Positions 48,494 through 60,414 of a DNA stretch of 64,000 bases are shown here, in pieces. The notes under the pieces are model-generated. The model did no database searches and was not told where the DNA came from. It saw nothing but the letters and a program-made list of their open reading frames with translations. Both the position numbers and the translations under genes were made by a program. The stretch's first letter is position 1. Every line of letters begins with the position of its first letter. This DNA comes from Juglans regia (Eukaryota; Streptophyta; Magnoliopsida; Fagales; Juglandaceae): assembly GCF_001411555.2 (NCBI RefSeq), contig NC_049915.1, positions 19,749,424-19,813,423 on the forward strand, written 5' to 3'.

Positions 48494-48893
48494 TGTTGGG
48501 GAAATCAACACAGCGGAAAAAATAAAAGCGGAAATAAAATAGTAAACCTATGCACTCAATGACACCAAGAATTTAACGTGGTTCTGCAACTGCCTACATC
48601 CACAGAAAATAGCTTCACTAATAAATAGTGAAACACAAGAAAATATTATAGAGGAGGAAGATCACACTCCACTCAACTCTCTTCTTTTCTTTCAGAGCTC
48701 TGGGCTCTCTCTCTTTTCTCTTCTTCTTGGGTGTGTCTGAGGCCCTCAGCTATAAGCAAATATCAGTATCGCCTCAAATATGAATGCATTTAATTGGCAT
48801 TCAATAGGTAACTACATTTGCAGTTACCCACAGAAGGTTGAGCAGCAAGCAGTTATTGTACAATGACTACTTGCTAGAGCAAGGACTTCAACA
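48494..48893 (-). repeat. Older copia LTR (5')
   Basis: 400 bp, starting TGTTGGGG and ending ACTTCAACA on the plus strand; related to 22721-23119 in reverse complement. Confidence 0.88.
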
Positions 48894-49159
48894 AAGTATC
48901 CATGCCACTATTTTAACCCAAGTTGAAGAATACCCTCTTGTTATGCTTAAATAAGTTGGAGGTTGACCCTTTTGATAACTTAAGTTTGGTTTGGAGGCAC
49001 AAAATTTCATAAATTGAGTAACACCTAGCTTGGCGGCACCTGTTTGGTAAAAGTATTATAAATGCATCTTCTAAATTTCTCTTTGTAGTGCTTAAAAAGT
49101 TAATATGTATGTGTTTGCATGCAAACATTTTTGTTTCAATTTCTGAACTGCAATGACAG

Positions 49160-51004
49160 CTCAAGATGAAGAAAATGGTCATGGAAACAAGCAAAAGTTA
49201 TTGTTAATAATTCTCCTTCCAATTGCTTTGATCATAATCCTTGTAGTCTTCATGATGTGTTGTGTACAAGGCAGAGTACTGAAGTTAAAAGGTAAGTGCC
49301 ATCAATCATCGAGTTTGCCATTAATATCAATGGAAAGGAGAGATACCCTTTTATTAGAATGATATATGAGCTCAACAATTTCTTTCCTTCTTTTTTCCAT
49401 CTTTGGTTATAGGCATAATTCTTTTTGGCAAAAGAGGTCTATCTAGACCCATAACCAATCCCCCATCTGCTGAAAATCTTGATAGCAGCGTTCCGCATCT
49501 ACAAGTGTTCAGCTTTTCTATGATCACAGCCATTACAAATAACTTTTCAAGCGCAAACAAGCTTGGGGAGGGTGGTTTTGGCCCTGTGTACAAGGTAACG
49601 CATCACTTCCATGCTTATTCTTTTATTTGAAGGTTAGGAATATTGGCAAAAAATTATCTTTGGGTTTAGATAGTAAAATGTATCTTATAAGCTGATGATG
49701 CAATGGCTAGTACTTATAAGTCTAGCTTACCAAACAAGCTAACCATTTGTTCAACGTTGCCAGGGTGAGTTACCAAGAGGGCAAGAAATAGCAGTGAAGA
49801 GACTTTCTAAAACTTCCACTCAAGGACATGAAGAGTTCACAAATGAGGTTACTCTTACCGCCAGACTCCAACATGTAAATTTAGTTAGACTTCTAGGATT
49901 TTGCATAGAGAATGAAGAAAAGATGCTGATCTATGAGTACATGCCAAACAAAAGCTTGGATTTCTACCTCTTTGGTATGCCATATTGAAATTTTATGCCA
50001 GTATTGAGAAATTTTAAATTTATGGGATCATGAAAAGCCATGTTTTTTTGCTTGAGTAGTACTCTCCTTTTTTGTGTTTGGCTAGACTTATTATGGGTAA
50101 CGATTAATTGCTAACAATTTTAATTTCCAACAGATCCTATCAAAAGGCATATCTTAGATTGGAGAAAACGTGTTCACATCATTGAAGGGGTTACTCAAGG
50201 GCTTCTATATCTGCAAGAATACTCAAATTTTACCATAATTCATAGAGATCTCAAAGGTAGCAACATTTTACTAGACAATGATATGAATCCAAAGATATCG
50301 GATTTTGGTATGGCTAAACTTTTTGGGAAAGATGAACATGAAGCAAACACAGGCAGGATTGTTGGAACATAGTAAGTCCTCAACTCGTATAATGTTCTTG
50401 CAAATGTTTATCTTGTTAAATTCTCAAAATCTCTGTTGACATATGCAATGCAGTGGCTATGTTCCTCCAGAATATGTTAGGAAAGGAGTATACTCCATGA
50501 AGTATGATGTCTATAGCTTTGGAGTTCTGCTTCTGCAAATCATAAGTGGCAAGAGGAATTCATGTTCTTATGGACCAAACGAATCATTGAGTCTTCTAGA
50601 CTATGTTAGTATCACTTCATTAAGCTAATTTCATACGATTTCAAGATTTTGCTTTTGATATATAAAGATGAGGAACATGCATGGGATTATTGCAGGCGTA
50701 TGAGTTGTGGAAAGAAGATAAAGGCATGGAGTTTATTGATCTCTTACTTGATGATTCCTCTTCATCTTTCAAACTCATGAGATGCTTGCAAGTAGCACTC
50801 TTATGTGTCCAAGAAAATCCGGTGGATAGACCAACAATGTTGGAAGTTTATTCAATGCTTAAAAATGAAGTTGCTCCTATTCCTACACCTAAAAAGCCAG
50901 CATTTTCAATAAAAGCTGATGAAATTGTGGGGAGCAGTTCTCAATCACAGCAAGGAAGTTATTCGGCTAGCAGTTCACAAATTTCCCAAGTAATACCAAG
51001 ATGA
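49160..51004 (+). CDS. Unit C exons 2-7: transmembrane segment and Ser/Thr kinase
   Basis: Exons: 49160-49291 (membrane span [20 protein letters not shown]), 49413-49594, 49764-49974, 50134-50371, 50454-50604 (donor GTTAGT, still GT) and 50696-51004 (TGA). Joined to 41365-42475 they give 777 residues with no stop. Kinase motifs: [11 protein letters not shown], catalytic Lys in [45 protein letters not shown] and [12 protein letters not shown]. All residues required for phosphotransfer are present. The last exon ends in a Ser-rich tail. It is the best candidate for a functional member of the cluster, because its exon 1, exon boundaries and phases are intact; intron 1 is about 6.7 kb because of the copia insertion. 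Confidence 0.88.
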
Positions 51005-51752
51005 CCAGACCGGGTTTTGTTGGAGATCATGATTTACCCTTTTTGTTTGTAAATTCCAAAAAATTTGGCAATTTTTCCTTCTTTTGAATTCTTATCAAGT
51101 ATACATCAGTACTCTGAGTCCCAGCAATGTTGTGTATGCTGAGATGGTAGCTGGGCATGCAAATGGCAAACATTGCAAGGCAAGTCATTTGACTTGAGTA
51201 TGCAGCTCGAAGCCTATATATTGAAAGCCAATTCCAATTCCTTTTGTTTATTTATTCATATCCAAGTCCATTGTTGTAAGTAATGTCTAAGTAAGCTTCT
51301 AGAGAGAGAACTTCCAACTTCTCTCCAAAAAACCTCCTCACGCCGAAACTAGCTTGAAGGTGTGTGGCAGCTTTGGCTCCTCCCCCTCACTTCCTTCCTG
51401 CCATTATTTTTCAGTCTTTGTTTTGTTTTGTTTTTGTTTTATGTGTTTTTTTCTGGTCTAATAAAGGAGGAACACTCTCCGATGATCCAGTCTCAACATC
51501 ATTTTCATCTCTATTCTCCTTCTAAATTTCTGAGGAAATCCACAAAACCCCAGCTACACAATATCCCTGACCCAACCCACAACCCACAAATCCACACTCT
51601 AGATTTTCGGTGTTGAGCCGCAAGGACCAGGATGGGTGTTCGAGATGGGTGGCCAGTGCTCGAGCCGGTGGTGCCGAGCTGGTATGGGCGTAGCCGGTGA
51701 GCTTCAGCGTGGGCAAAGCAGGTGGTGGGCGAGAGGGACGGTGGAGGAAGAA
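51005..51752. other. 3' flank of unit C
   Basis: Presumed 3' UTR, then CT/T-rich and, from about 51620, G-rich sequence (GGTGGTGGGCGAGAGGG). No gene is supported. The G-rich part was split by the gypsy at 51753-56834 and continues after it. Confidence 0.4.
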
Positions 51753-54700
51753 TGTCACATGCTCCAGGGAAGATTCAAGATTCAAGAAGAAGTGAGAGAG
51801 AATTAGAGAGAGAGAAAGTATCCAAATTGTATTTGTATTCTTCAATGCCTCAAATGTACATACTGAGTCCTTTTTATACATTTGTATTCTAATGTATCTA
51901 ATGGGCCCATAATGGGCTTACATGCTTATTTGATTAATCTGCTTCTAATTCTCAAGGCTCGTGCACTTAAGCCACGCAATTAAGCCTCACTATCGTAGTT
52001 CTTCTTCACTTCTGAATGTCCCAGACTCAAATTGCCTTCTCGCATACTTTGCCCTAACCCGTGACATTACCCCCCTCCTCAAAACACCTTACCCACAAGG
52101 TGTGGGAAGGCCGCCGCCAGCGAGTGGAACTCCTCCCAAGTGGCATCCTTGGCGATCTGACCTTGCCATCTGACCGACACCTCGACAACAACCCGATTAT
52201 TATGCTTACAAAAACTTCTAATAAAAATCTCCGCTGGTTTTGATTTAATGATGCCTGAGACGTCTACGGGAGGTAGTTGAGGAAGAACCATCACAGAAAA
52301 GCCTAACTTGTGCTTCAACTGGGACACATGAAATATCGGATGAACCTAAGATGAAGTTGGGAGGTCCAAACTATATGCAACGGTTCCAACCTTATGGAGC
52401 ACTCAAAAAGGTCCGTAAAATCTCAGAGCCAACTTCAAGGAATGACGTTAAGCCACCGAAGACTATCTGTAAGGTTGCAACCTAAGGTAAACAAAATTCC
52501 CTTCCGAAAAAACCCGTTCCTTCCTTTTAAGATCGGTAAACTTCTTCATCCGATTCTGGGCTCAATGCAAGTTATCCTTCAACAAACAGAGCATCTTATC
52601 TCAATCTAGTAACTGTTGATCAACTTCAGCCACACGAGTGGTCCCTGGCATGTATGACACAAGCCGCAAAGGTGGAACCCCCTACAAAGCTTGGAATGGA
52701 GACATATTCGTGGATGAATGCACTGAGGTATTATACCAATATTCTGCTAGTGATATCCATTGCACCCAATCTTTCAGTCGGTCCCCAACAAAACATCTCA
52801 AATAATTTTTGAATGCTTTGTTCACAGCCTCAGATTGTCCATCCGTTTGCGGATGATAGGCAGTGCTGTGACATAGCTGGACATCATGAAGCTTAAAAAG
52901 CTCCCTCCAAAATGTGCTAGTGAACATAGGGTCTCTATCTAAAACAATAGACTTAGGGAAGCCATGTAACTTGAAAATATTACGTAAGAACAATTGTGCA
53001 ATTGTCTTAGCCGTGTAAGGGTGAGACAGAGACACAAAATGACTGTATTTAGTTAATCTATCAACCACCACCCACAAAACATAATGACCTTTAGAAACTG
53101 GTAGGCCCTCAATAAAGTCCATCAAGATATCTGTCCATGGTGAATCTGGAATAGGCAGGAGCTATAATGGCCCATTAAGTAAAGCTTGTTCCACTTTGAC
53201 TCGTTGACAAATATCAAAACTCTTCACAAACTCCTTAACAGCCTTCTTGAGCCCTGGCCAAAAAAAATTTCTTCTCACTCTGTAAAGTGTTTTATCCATA
53301 CCAAAGTGTCCTCCTTCTGCATTGTTATGAAGGAATTGTAAAATCTTCTAAATAAACATAGGATTCTTGGGTAGGCAAAGTCTATCTTTGTAGAACAGAA
53401 AGTCTCCTCTCACAGAAAACTTAGAGGAAGAAACTTGGCCCTTCAATCACCTTTTTAAACAACTCCTGTAAATCCTTGTCTCTAGAATAGCTTTGTTTGA
53501 GTTCAATAAACAACTCATAGTAGGAAACCAAAATAAGACACAAGGAAACTGATTCTTCATATTGCCTTGAGAGTGCATCTGCCACTCTATTATCCACTCC
53601 TTTCTTATATTCAACAATGAAATCATAGCCTAAAAGTTTGGTAATCCACCTTTGTTGCATAGGGGTACCCAGCCTTTACTCCAAAAGGTACTTTAGGCTT
53701 TGATGATCAGTCTTAATAACAAAGGACTAACCAAGTAGATAAGGCCTCCACCTTTGAACTACTGACACTAGGGCTAGCAATTTCTTCTCATAGGTAGATA
53801 GGGCTAGGGCTCTACCCTTCAAAGCTTGGCTAAAAAATGCCACAGGTATAGATTCTTTCATCAAAACAACCTCAATCCCTATACCTAAAGCATCACACTC
53901 AATAACAAAGCCCTTAGAAAAATCAGGAAGAGCAAAAACTAGCGATTAAGTCACTGCCACCTTCAACTTCTCAAAAGCCTCTTGTGCTTCAGTTGACCAT
54001 GCAAAGCTGTTTTTCTTGAGTAGGAGAGTAAAAGGAGCAGCAATACTCCCATACCCCATAATAAATTTCCTGTAATAACCAGTTAATCCCAAAAAGCCTC
54101 TCAAAGACTTAATGGAAGTAAGAGCTGGCCAATCAACCATAGCTTGTAGCTTAGCTGGATCTACCCTTACACCATTCATAGACACCAAGTGTTCCAAATA
54201 ATCAACCTCAGTACAACCAAGTATGCACTTACTCATCTTGGCAATTAATTGGCTTTCCTTCAAAATATCTAGTGTAATCTTCAAATGTTGCACATGCTCA
54301 ACCTCATATTCACTATACACAAGAATACCATCAAAAAATACTAGAATAAACTTCCTCAAATAGGGCTTAAAAATAGAATTCATCGAGGACTGAAATGTGG
54401 AGGGTGCATTAGTCAAGCCAAAAGGATTGACTAAAAATTCGTAATGACCCTCATGAGTCTTAAAAGCCTTTTTAGGAATATCTTCATCCCTTACACGAAT
54501 CTGGTGGTAACTAGATCGTAAATCAAGTTTAGAATAAACTTTTGAACCACACAATTCATCAAGTAATTCATCTACAACCGAAATAAGAAACTTATCTTTT
54601 ATCGTCTCATTATTCAATGCACGATAATCAACGCACATTCTCCAACTTCCATCTGCCTTCCTCACAAGTAAAACTGGAGATGAATAAGGACTCTAACTCG

Positions 54701-56834
54701 GCCGTATTACCCCATTTTGTAGCAATTCCTTGACAATTTTTTCAATCTCTTCTTTTTGAAAATATGGATAACGATAAGGCCTAACTGATACAGCTTTTGA
54801 CTCACGTTTAAGATAGATAGAATGATCATGCGATCTGTTTTAGTGTAGCCCTTTAGGCTCAACAAAAATCTCCTTGTAATTAGACAAAAGCTCTTGAATA
54901 GCTTGAGAAGGCTTTTCCACTTATGGCTGCCCTTCCATCAACTGCAACACTACCCCTTTTTTCTCCAACTCTCCCAGCTTAAAACTGGAAGACTCTTCCA
55001 CTAATTTGGACTGCTTCAGTCCCTTCAACACAATCTGCTTGCCCAAATAGAAAAATTGCATAGTTAATTCTTCAAAATTCCACAATATATTGCCCAATGT
55101 TTGCAACCATTGTATTCCCAAAACAACATCACAGCCAGCCAATACTAAAACAACTGCATCCATGGTGAACATTGTTCCTTGTATTAACATAGGAACTACA
55201 GAACAGCTTCCCTCACTTACAATTTTCTCTCCATTAGCAACCTTCACCTTCACTTTATCATCTTTATTCAACTTAAATTTCACCTTATCCACCATTGATG
55301 GATCCACAAAGTTGTGAGTGCTACCAGTGTAAATTAAGATCACCACCCAATTTTTCCCAATTCTGCCTTTAATTCTCATTGTTTTAGGCCCCACTGCACC
55401 TGTAATAACATTTAAAGATATTTCAGGTTTCCCTTCATTCTCCATGACACACACAGAATTATTTTCTTCTTTCCCTTCAGCATTTAGAACTTCATGAAAT
55501 TCATCCACAATCTCTTCAATCAAGAATAACTTTGGACTTTTACACCTATGGCCAGGAATCCATTTTGATTCACAATAGTAACAAATGCCTTTTTCGCTCC
55601 TGTCTTTCATCTGAGACTGAGAAATTTTCTGGACTGGTAAACTAGTTGTTCCATAATTTTTATTATTATTGTCAAGTCCAAGGTTCTTGTTAGTTTCAAC
55701 ACCAGAACCCCAAGCTCCCCTAGGTCCAACATTAGAGCTAAAACTCCCATGATTCCTTGAAAAGTTCTTACTGGCTTGCATGTGCTCTTCTTATATCTTG
55801 GCAAGCCCATAGGCAGTCAAAAGTGATATAGGACTAAACATCCTAACTGGTAATCTTATTTCATCTTTAAGACCACTCAAGAAACAACTTAGTTTGTAAG
55901 TTTCTGACAACTCTCTCAATTGATTAGACAGAGCCTCAAACTTCTCTTTATACTCCTCCACTGATTTCATTTGCCACAGCCTTGTCAAGGCTTCCATAGG
56001 ATCATCATAAGAATTAGCCCCAAATCTCATCCTCCAAATCTTGAAACCAGATGAGGGCCCTGCCCTCCATGTGAAAAGATACTAAAGACAATCTTTGTTG
56101 AGGTACTATATTATGGTATGCAAAGAAATGATTCACTTTGTACAACCATCCTGCTGGATCCTCCCTATGGAAGGTAGGAAAGTCGAGCTCCACATACCTG
56201 GTATGATTTCCATGAACAACTTCTAGATTTTTATGATCTCCATTGTGATTTCCTGCTGAAGACGTGTCACCATTTTTGTTGTGATTAACTTTTTGTATTT
56301 TTGTAGTTAATCCTTTCAATTGAATGACTAAGGACTCCAAAGTTCTCTGCTGAGTGTTGAAAGAGCGTTTCAAAGATCCAACCTCCATTTTCAAAGCTTT
56401 CTGATGCGATTCAATAGATTTCTTGAATGTAGAAAATGAATCTTGAAGCTGATTTAAGCGTGTTCCTTCTGCCATTTTTGAAGAAAATAGAGATTGATCG
56501 ACAATCTCTGATACCAACTGTCACACACGCCAGGGAAGATTCTAGAATCAAAAAGAAGTGAGAGAGAATTAGAGAAGAGAGAAAGTATCCAAATTTTATT
56601 TGTATTCTTCAATGCCTCAAATGTACAGATTGAGTCCTTTTTATATGTCTGTATTCTAATGTATCTAATGGGCCCATAATGGGCTTACATGCTTATCTGA
56701 TTAATCTGCTTCTAATTCCCAAGGCCTGTGCACTTAAGCCCATGCAATTAAGCCTCACTACCATAGTTCTTCTTCACTTCTGAATGTCCCAGACTCGAAT
56801 TGCCTTCTCGCATACTTTGCCCTAGCCAGTGATA
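51753..56834 (-). mobile_element. Ty3/gypsy element, small chromovirus type
   Basis: 5082 bp with LTRs 51753-52066 (314 bp, ending TGACA) and 56519-56834 (about 316 bp, ending TGATA). Both start TGTCACA and share TAATGGGCCCATAATGGGC. The target duplication AAGAA (51748-51752, 56835-56839) is perfect. The primer-binding site (complement of CTCTGATACCAAC) adjoins 56519 and the polypurine complement ACCCCCCTCC follows 52066. The number of LTR differences indicates moderate age. It is inserted in non-coding DNA downstream of unit C. Confidence 0.88.
52079..56472 (-). pseudogene. Gypsy gag-pol, decayed
   Basis: Gag starts at about 56472 (MAEGTRLNQLQDSF) with a coiled-coil-like N-terminus, then WLYKVNHFF and a capsid part to 55791. 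A degenerate zinc knuckle (CYYCESKWIPGHRC) and protease (ILIYTGSTHNF, catalytic Asp changed to Tyr) lie in 54921-55781. Reverse transcriptase is 53946-54665 (SKLDLRSSYHQIRV; active site FFDGIL, where YFDDIL-like is expected). RNase H and linker are near 53421-53660. The integrase core is 52682-53125 (MDFIEG, LDRDPMF, TDGQSE). The chromodomain is at 52079-52327 (VRWQGQIAKDATWEE). Stops between parts and altered active sites show that it is inactive. Confidence 0.85.
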
Positions 56835-57809
56835 AAGAAATGGCCGCTGCTAGTGTGGCTGGTGGTCGATGCTTGTGTGAAGGTGGAGATAGGCATGAGC
56901 AGGTAGGTCGCCTGCACAGGTGGCGGTGGTAGGAGTAGATCGGCGTGGGCGCAAGGGATGGTGGTAGTGCGGGGGGTGAGAGGTGCTTGTGCGATGGTGT
57001 TGGTAGGTGGAAGGGAGAATCGCTGGTGCTCACACAGAAGTGAGAGTCTTGCCGGTGCTTGAGTGGAGCCAATGCTTGTAGGCAGCGAAAGGGGAGGAGG
57101 GGGGTATGGGGCACAGAAAATTTTTAGAAGTTAAGATAATGTCCGTTGAAAAGAAATTTGTGTGGGGAGGTGTACAACAAATGTGTAGTTTGACTTGTAT
57201 TTAGAGTTTTTCTCTGTATTAATTAATTACAGTTGTAATTTTCTTTATGGATGAAATGAAATTTATTTCCTAAAAATAAAAATAAAAATTCTAGTGTTGT
57301 TGACATGTCACATGTTTCATACTAGTCTTGTAAAAAATGATTTGGTGAGATACTGAGAGAGTACACCTCCGATACCCAAGTCGGAAAGAATCAAGTTGTA
57401 TACGGAAAATTTGGGCATTGGAGATGTCCCTCAAGGCCACACCAAGCCCCTCTTATCTTTTTGGTTGCAGGTTGTCAGAGATCTCTAGCCGGAGTACCAA
57501 ACACGTCCACAACATCCAGCATATATAAATAGAACGTAGTACTGCTACCATGTATATGCATGGTAGTTGCATGCTAATGTGTTTATAATTTCTATATCTA
57601 TTAATTCTCTCTAACACACTATAATATAGAGAGGAAATTCCTTTAATTCGCAATATATAAGAAAATTTTATGAAATTAAAAATACTAATCTGTTTAACAT
57701 TCCATGTTAATCTAGACTCATTTTAAACTCATCTTAAAAAACAAAAAAAAGGATCGGAACAAACAAACTAGACGAACTTACTTTTATTTAATCTTTCAAA
57801 GGCATTTGA

Positions 57810-57825
<16 letters not shown>

Positions 57826-57874
<49 letters not shown>
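57826..57874. repeat. TA dinucleotide microsatellite
   Basis: Long uninterrupted run of TA after a GT run (TGTGTGTGTG at about 57811-57822). Confidence 0.95.
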
Positions 57875-57878
<4 letters not shown>

Positions 57879-58542
57879 CAATCTTGAATTATGGAATCCG
57901 TGGAAATGATCATAAATAATAATGATTCATGAGCAGGTTGAAATCTTGACTATTTTTTTTTAAATATGACTTATATGCTGCCCATGCATGATCACAATTT
58001 GACTTTCATATGAAATCTGATCACCGCTATCAGCCAATGAGGGAACTAAGTCAATTAAGGTTGTCTATTTTATATAACATGTATATCGTACTGCTCAAAA
58101 TATGGCTTTGGATTTATATATAAAAGCTTCCACCTGGGGTTTTCTGGCCTCCGTTGTTAGTGCATGCCAGCCTCCACTTGTCGATCTCATGTTCTAATTC
58201 ATCCAAGCAAGCATATTTTCTCAGAAGCATACATTAATTCAGGACAATCAAAAACTTCCATCCACTAAAAGTTCACCCACTTTTCATGTGTACCTACATG
58301 CATATGATCATTAGTGTTATCATTTTAATTATTATTATATGTTTCTCAGACTTGATGATCTATCTGTTCTTTATAACAATTTCTACAATATAATCATGTA
58401 CATCAAATTACGCATGATTAGTCAAAATGAAATATCAAAATTACTCAAGAAATTGAGTAAGAATATTATTATAAAGATTCCTTATTATATACACATAATT
58501 GAACAAACCAATAAGGCCAATATTAGTTGTTTAATTACCTGC

Positions 58543-58548
<6 letters not shown>

Positions 58549-58577
<29 letters not shown>
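58549..58577. repeat. TA dinucleotide microsatellite
   Basis: Uninterrupted AT/TA run. Confidence 0.9.
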
Positions 58578-58579
<2 letters not shown>

Positions 58580-58854
58580 TTTAAATCCTGGAAACACAAT
58601 ATCCAGGAAATCAGGTCAAAGATTCGTTTCTGGACAAATTATCATCCTATCTGATCTCCAAGAAAAATTTAAAACATTATGATCACTACTAGAATCTCTA
58701 CCTTAATTTCATGCGCACTACAGTACATAAATACTGTTCTTTAATTTCTGGTAGGACCTTCCATAAACACATCCATCCAAACTATATAATATTATACAGC
58801 CGGCCTCGGCCTCTTCATAACGGATCCACAACTCAAATCAGATCCTTCAAAATT

Positions 58855-60414
58855 ATGGCAAGCCTCAACTTTGTGGACTTCCTTCCTATTGTATTCGCCT
58901 TGCTCATCTCTGCCGGAAGTGCCACGCCGATGGCTGGTGCCTCGTCGATGCCGGTGGTCAAAGCGGGTTACTATCCTTCATGGGTTTTGGATAGTTTGCC
59001 ACCTTCAGCCATAAACACATCATTGCTTACCCATGTCTTTTATGCTTTTCTTGTGCCTAACAATGTCACCTTTGAACTTGACATCTCGGATTCGACGGCC
59101 ACGATCCTCTTAAACATCACCACCACCCTCCATCACAAGAATCCCAGCGTGAAGGCTCTTTACTCCATTGGTGGAGGAGGCATCGACCCAGATCCTTTTG
59201 CTACCATTGCCTCCAATGTCTCATCTCGTGGAACTTTCATACATGCAACTATAGAGGTTGCACGCAAGTATGGGTTTGATGGGATTGATCTTGACTGGGA
59301 ATACCCTCAAAACCCACAAGAAATGAATGATTTTGGCCAATTACTGAAAGAGTGGAGGCATGCAATCCGAAAGGAGGCTAAGATCACAAACAGGCTTCCT
59401 CTATTGCTCACAGCCGCCGTGTACTATTCAGCAGACTTAACAGATGGCAGCAGCCGCTCTTACCCGGCGGCCGCGATTAAGGATAACTTGGATTGGATCA
59501 ATGTGATGTGTTACGATTATCATGGATCATGGGACACTTCAGCCACGGGGGCTCATGCGGCATTATTTGATCCACAAACCAATCTGAGTTCAGTTTATGG
59601 GCTTAAGTCGTGGATTCAAGCTGGGGTACCGGGAAATAAGCTGGTTATGGGCTTGGCGTTTTATGGTAAAACATGGAACCTCAAAGACCCAAACTCACAT
59701 GGAGTCGGAGCACCAGCCATCGGCGTGGGTCCGGGAGATATGGGTGTGCTGACTTTCTCACAAGTGATGCATTTTAATAACAGGACCAAAGCGACCGTGG
59801 CATATGACGTGGACACAGTTTCGGCATATTCTTATACGGGGGCGTCGTGGGTAGGTTATGATGATGCCCTATCGACAACAGGGAAGATTTTGTTTGCTCA
59901 GGCGCTTGGGCTTCGAGGGTATTTCATTTGGGCTCTCAGCTTTGACAAGGAATGGACAATAACCGCACAAGGTACTTATATATCTTCTTTTTTTCATATC
60001 GTATAGTGCCATTTTTTCATTTTCGTAAGCAAATTGGTATTCCATGAACTATTCAATATTGAGTCATCATGTACGTACATATAATAATAAGAAAATGCTA
60101 CTTTGATATTTCATTTTAACACTTTATATATTTTTATTTTTTATTTTTTACTTAATAATTAAGAAAGTATCTATTAGTATATTGATATATTTTTTTTATA
60201 CTTTTTAAAAATATTTTTAAATGATAAAAAAATATGAATAAAAAAAAATTAAAAAATAAGAAGATAAATTTGTGTTAGGTGGCATACACAGCGGTCAAGA
60301 GTTGCAGCCTAGCACTACTCATAATAATATTCATGATCATTAAAGGCTATTAACATTTTTTTTTTTTTAATTTCTTGGCATGTAGCTTCAAGGTCATGGA
60401 TCCTTGACAAATGA
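58855..60414 (+). CDS. Class V (GH18) chitinase, secreted, catalytically competent
   Basis: Start chosen at 58855, not the in-frame ATG at 58711, because it opens a clear signal peptide (FLPIVFALLISAGSA) and a TATA-like box lies between the two. Exon 1 is 58855-59971; exon 2 is a short 60386-60414 (A-S-R-S-W-I-L-D-K, TGA), giving about 381 residues, the usual class V length. Motifs: KAGYYPSW, LLTHVFYAF, KALYSIGGGG, the complete catalytic site YGFDGIDLDWEYP with Asp-x-Asp-x-Glu, MCYDYHGSWD and MGLAFYGKTW. It should hydrolyse chitin or related N-acetylglucosamine polymers, probably in the apoplast or vacuole. It has no kinase exons, unlike units A to C. The two-exon reading, especially the tiny exon 2, is inferred from the GT and AG sites; unspliced, the frame stops at 60006. 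Confidence 0.88.

Larger units (their letters stand above)
42848..48893 (-). mobile_element. Older Ty1/copia element in intron 1 of unit C
   Basis: Same family as 22721-35321, in the opposite orientation. LTRs: 42848-43199 (352 bp, with deletions) and 48494-48893 (400 bp). The target duplication AAGTA (42843-42847, 48894-48898) is perfect. The primer-binding site (complement of TGGTATCAGAGC) ends next to 48494, and the purine tract (complement of TCTCCCCCTCC) follows 43199. The LTRs differ at many positions and by a deletion, so it is clearly older than the copy in unit B. It is interrupted by a hAT-like MITE. It lies antisense to, and entirely within, the unit C intron. Confidence 0.9.
56835..58854. 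other. Intergenic DNA before the GH18 chitinase gene
   Basis: G-rich low-complexity sequence to about 57110, then AT-rich DNA. A segment at 57235-57290 ending in repeated AAATAAAAATAAAAAT could be a non-LTR 3' end. A long TA microsatellite runs at about 57826-57874 and another at 58549-58577. ACTATATAATATTATACAG near 58781-58799 is a TATA-box candidate for the chitinase gene. No other gene is supported. Confidence 0.45.

Noticed and set aside
56758..57114. 118-residue minus-strand open frame rich in Pro, Ser and His
   Set aside because: Low-complexity sequence partly within an LTR end, with no recognised domain.
58711..58854. Upstream in-frame ATG giving a 48-residue N-terminal extension of the chitinase
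   Set aside because: The extension would bury the signal peptide, and a TATA-like box lies between the two ATGs.
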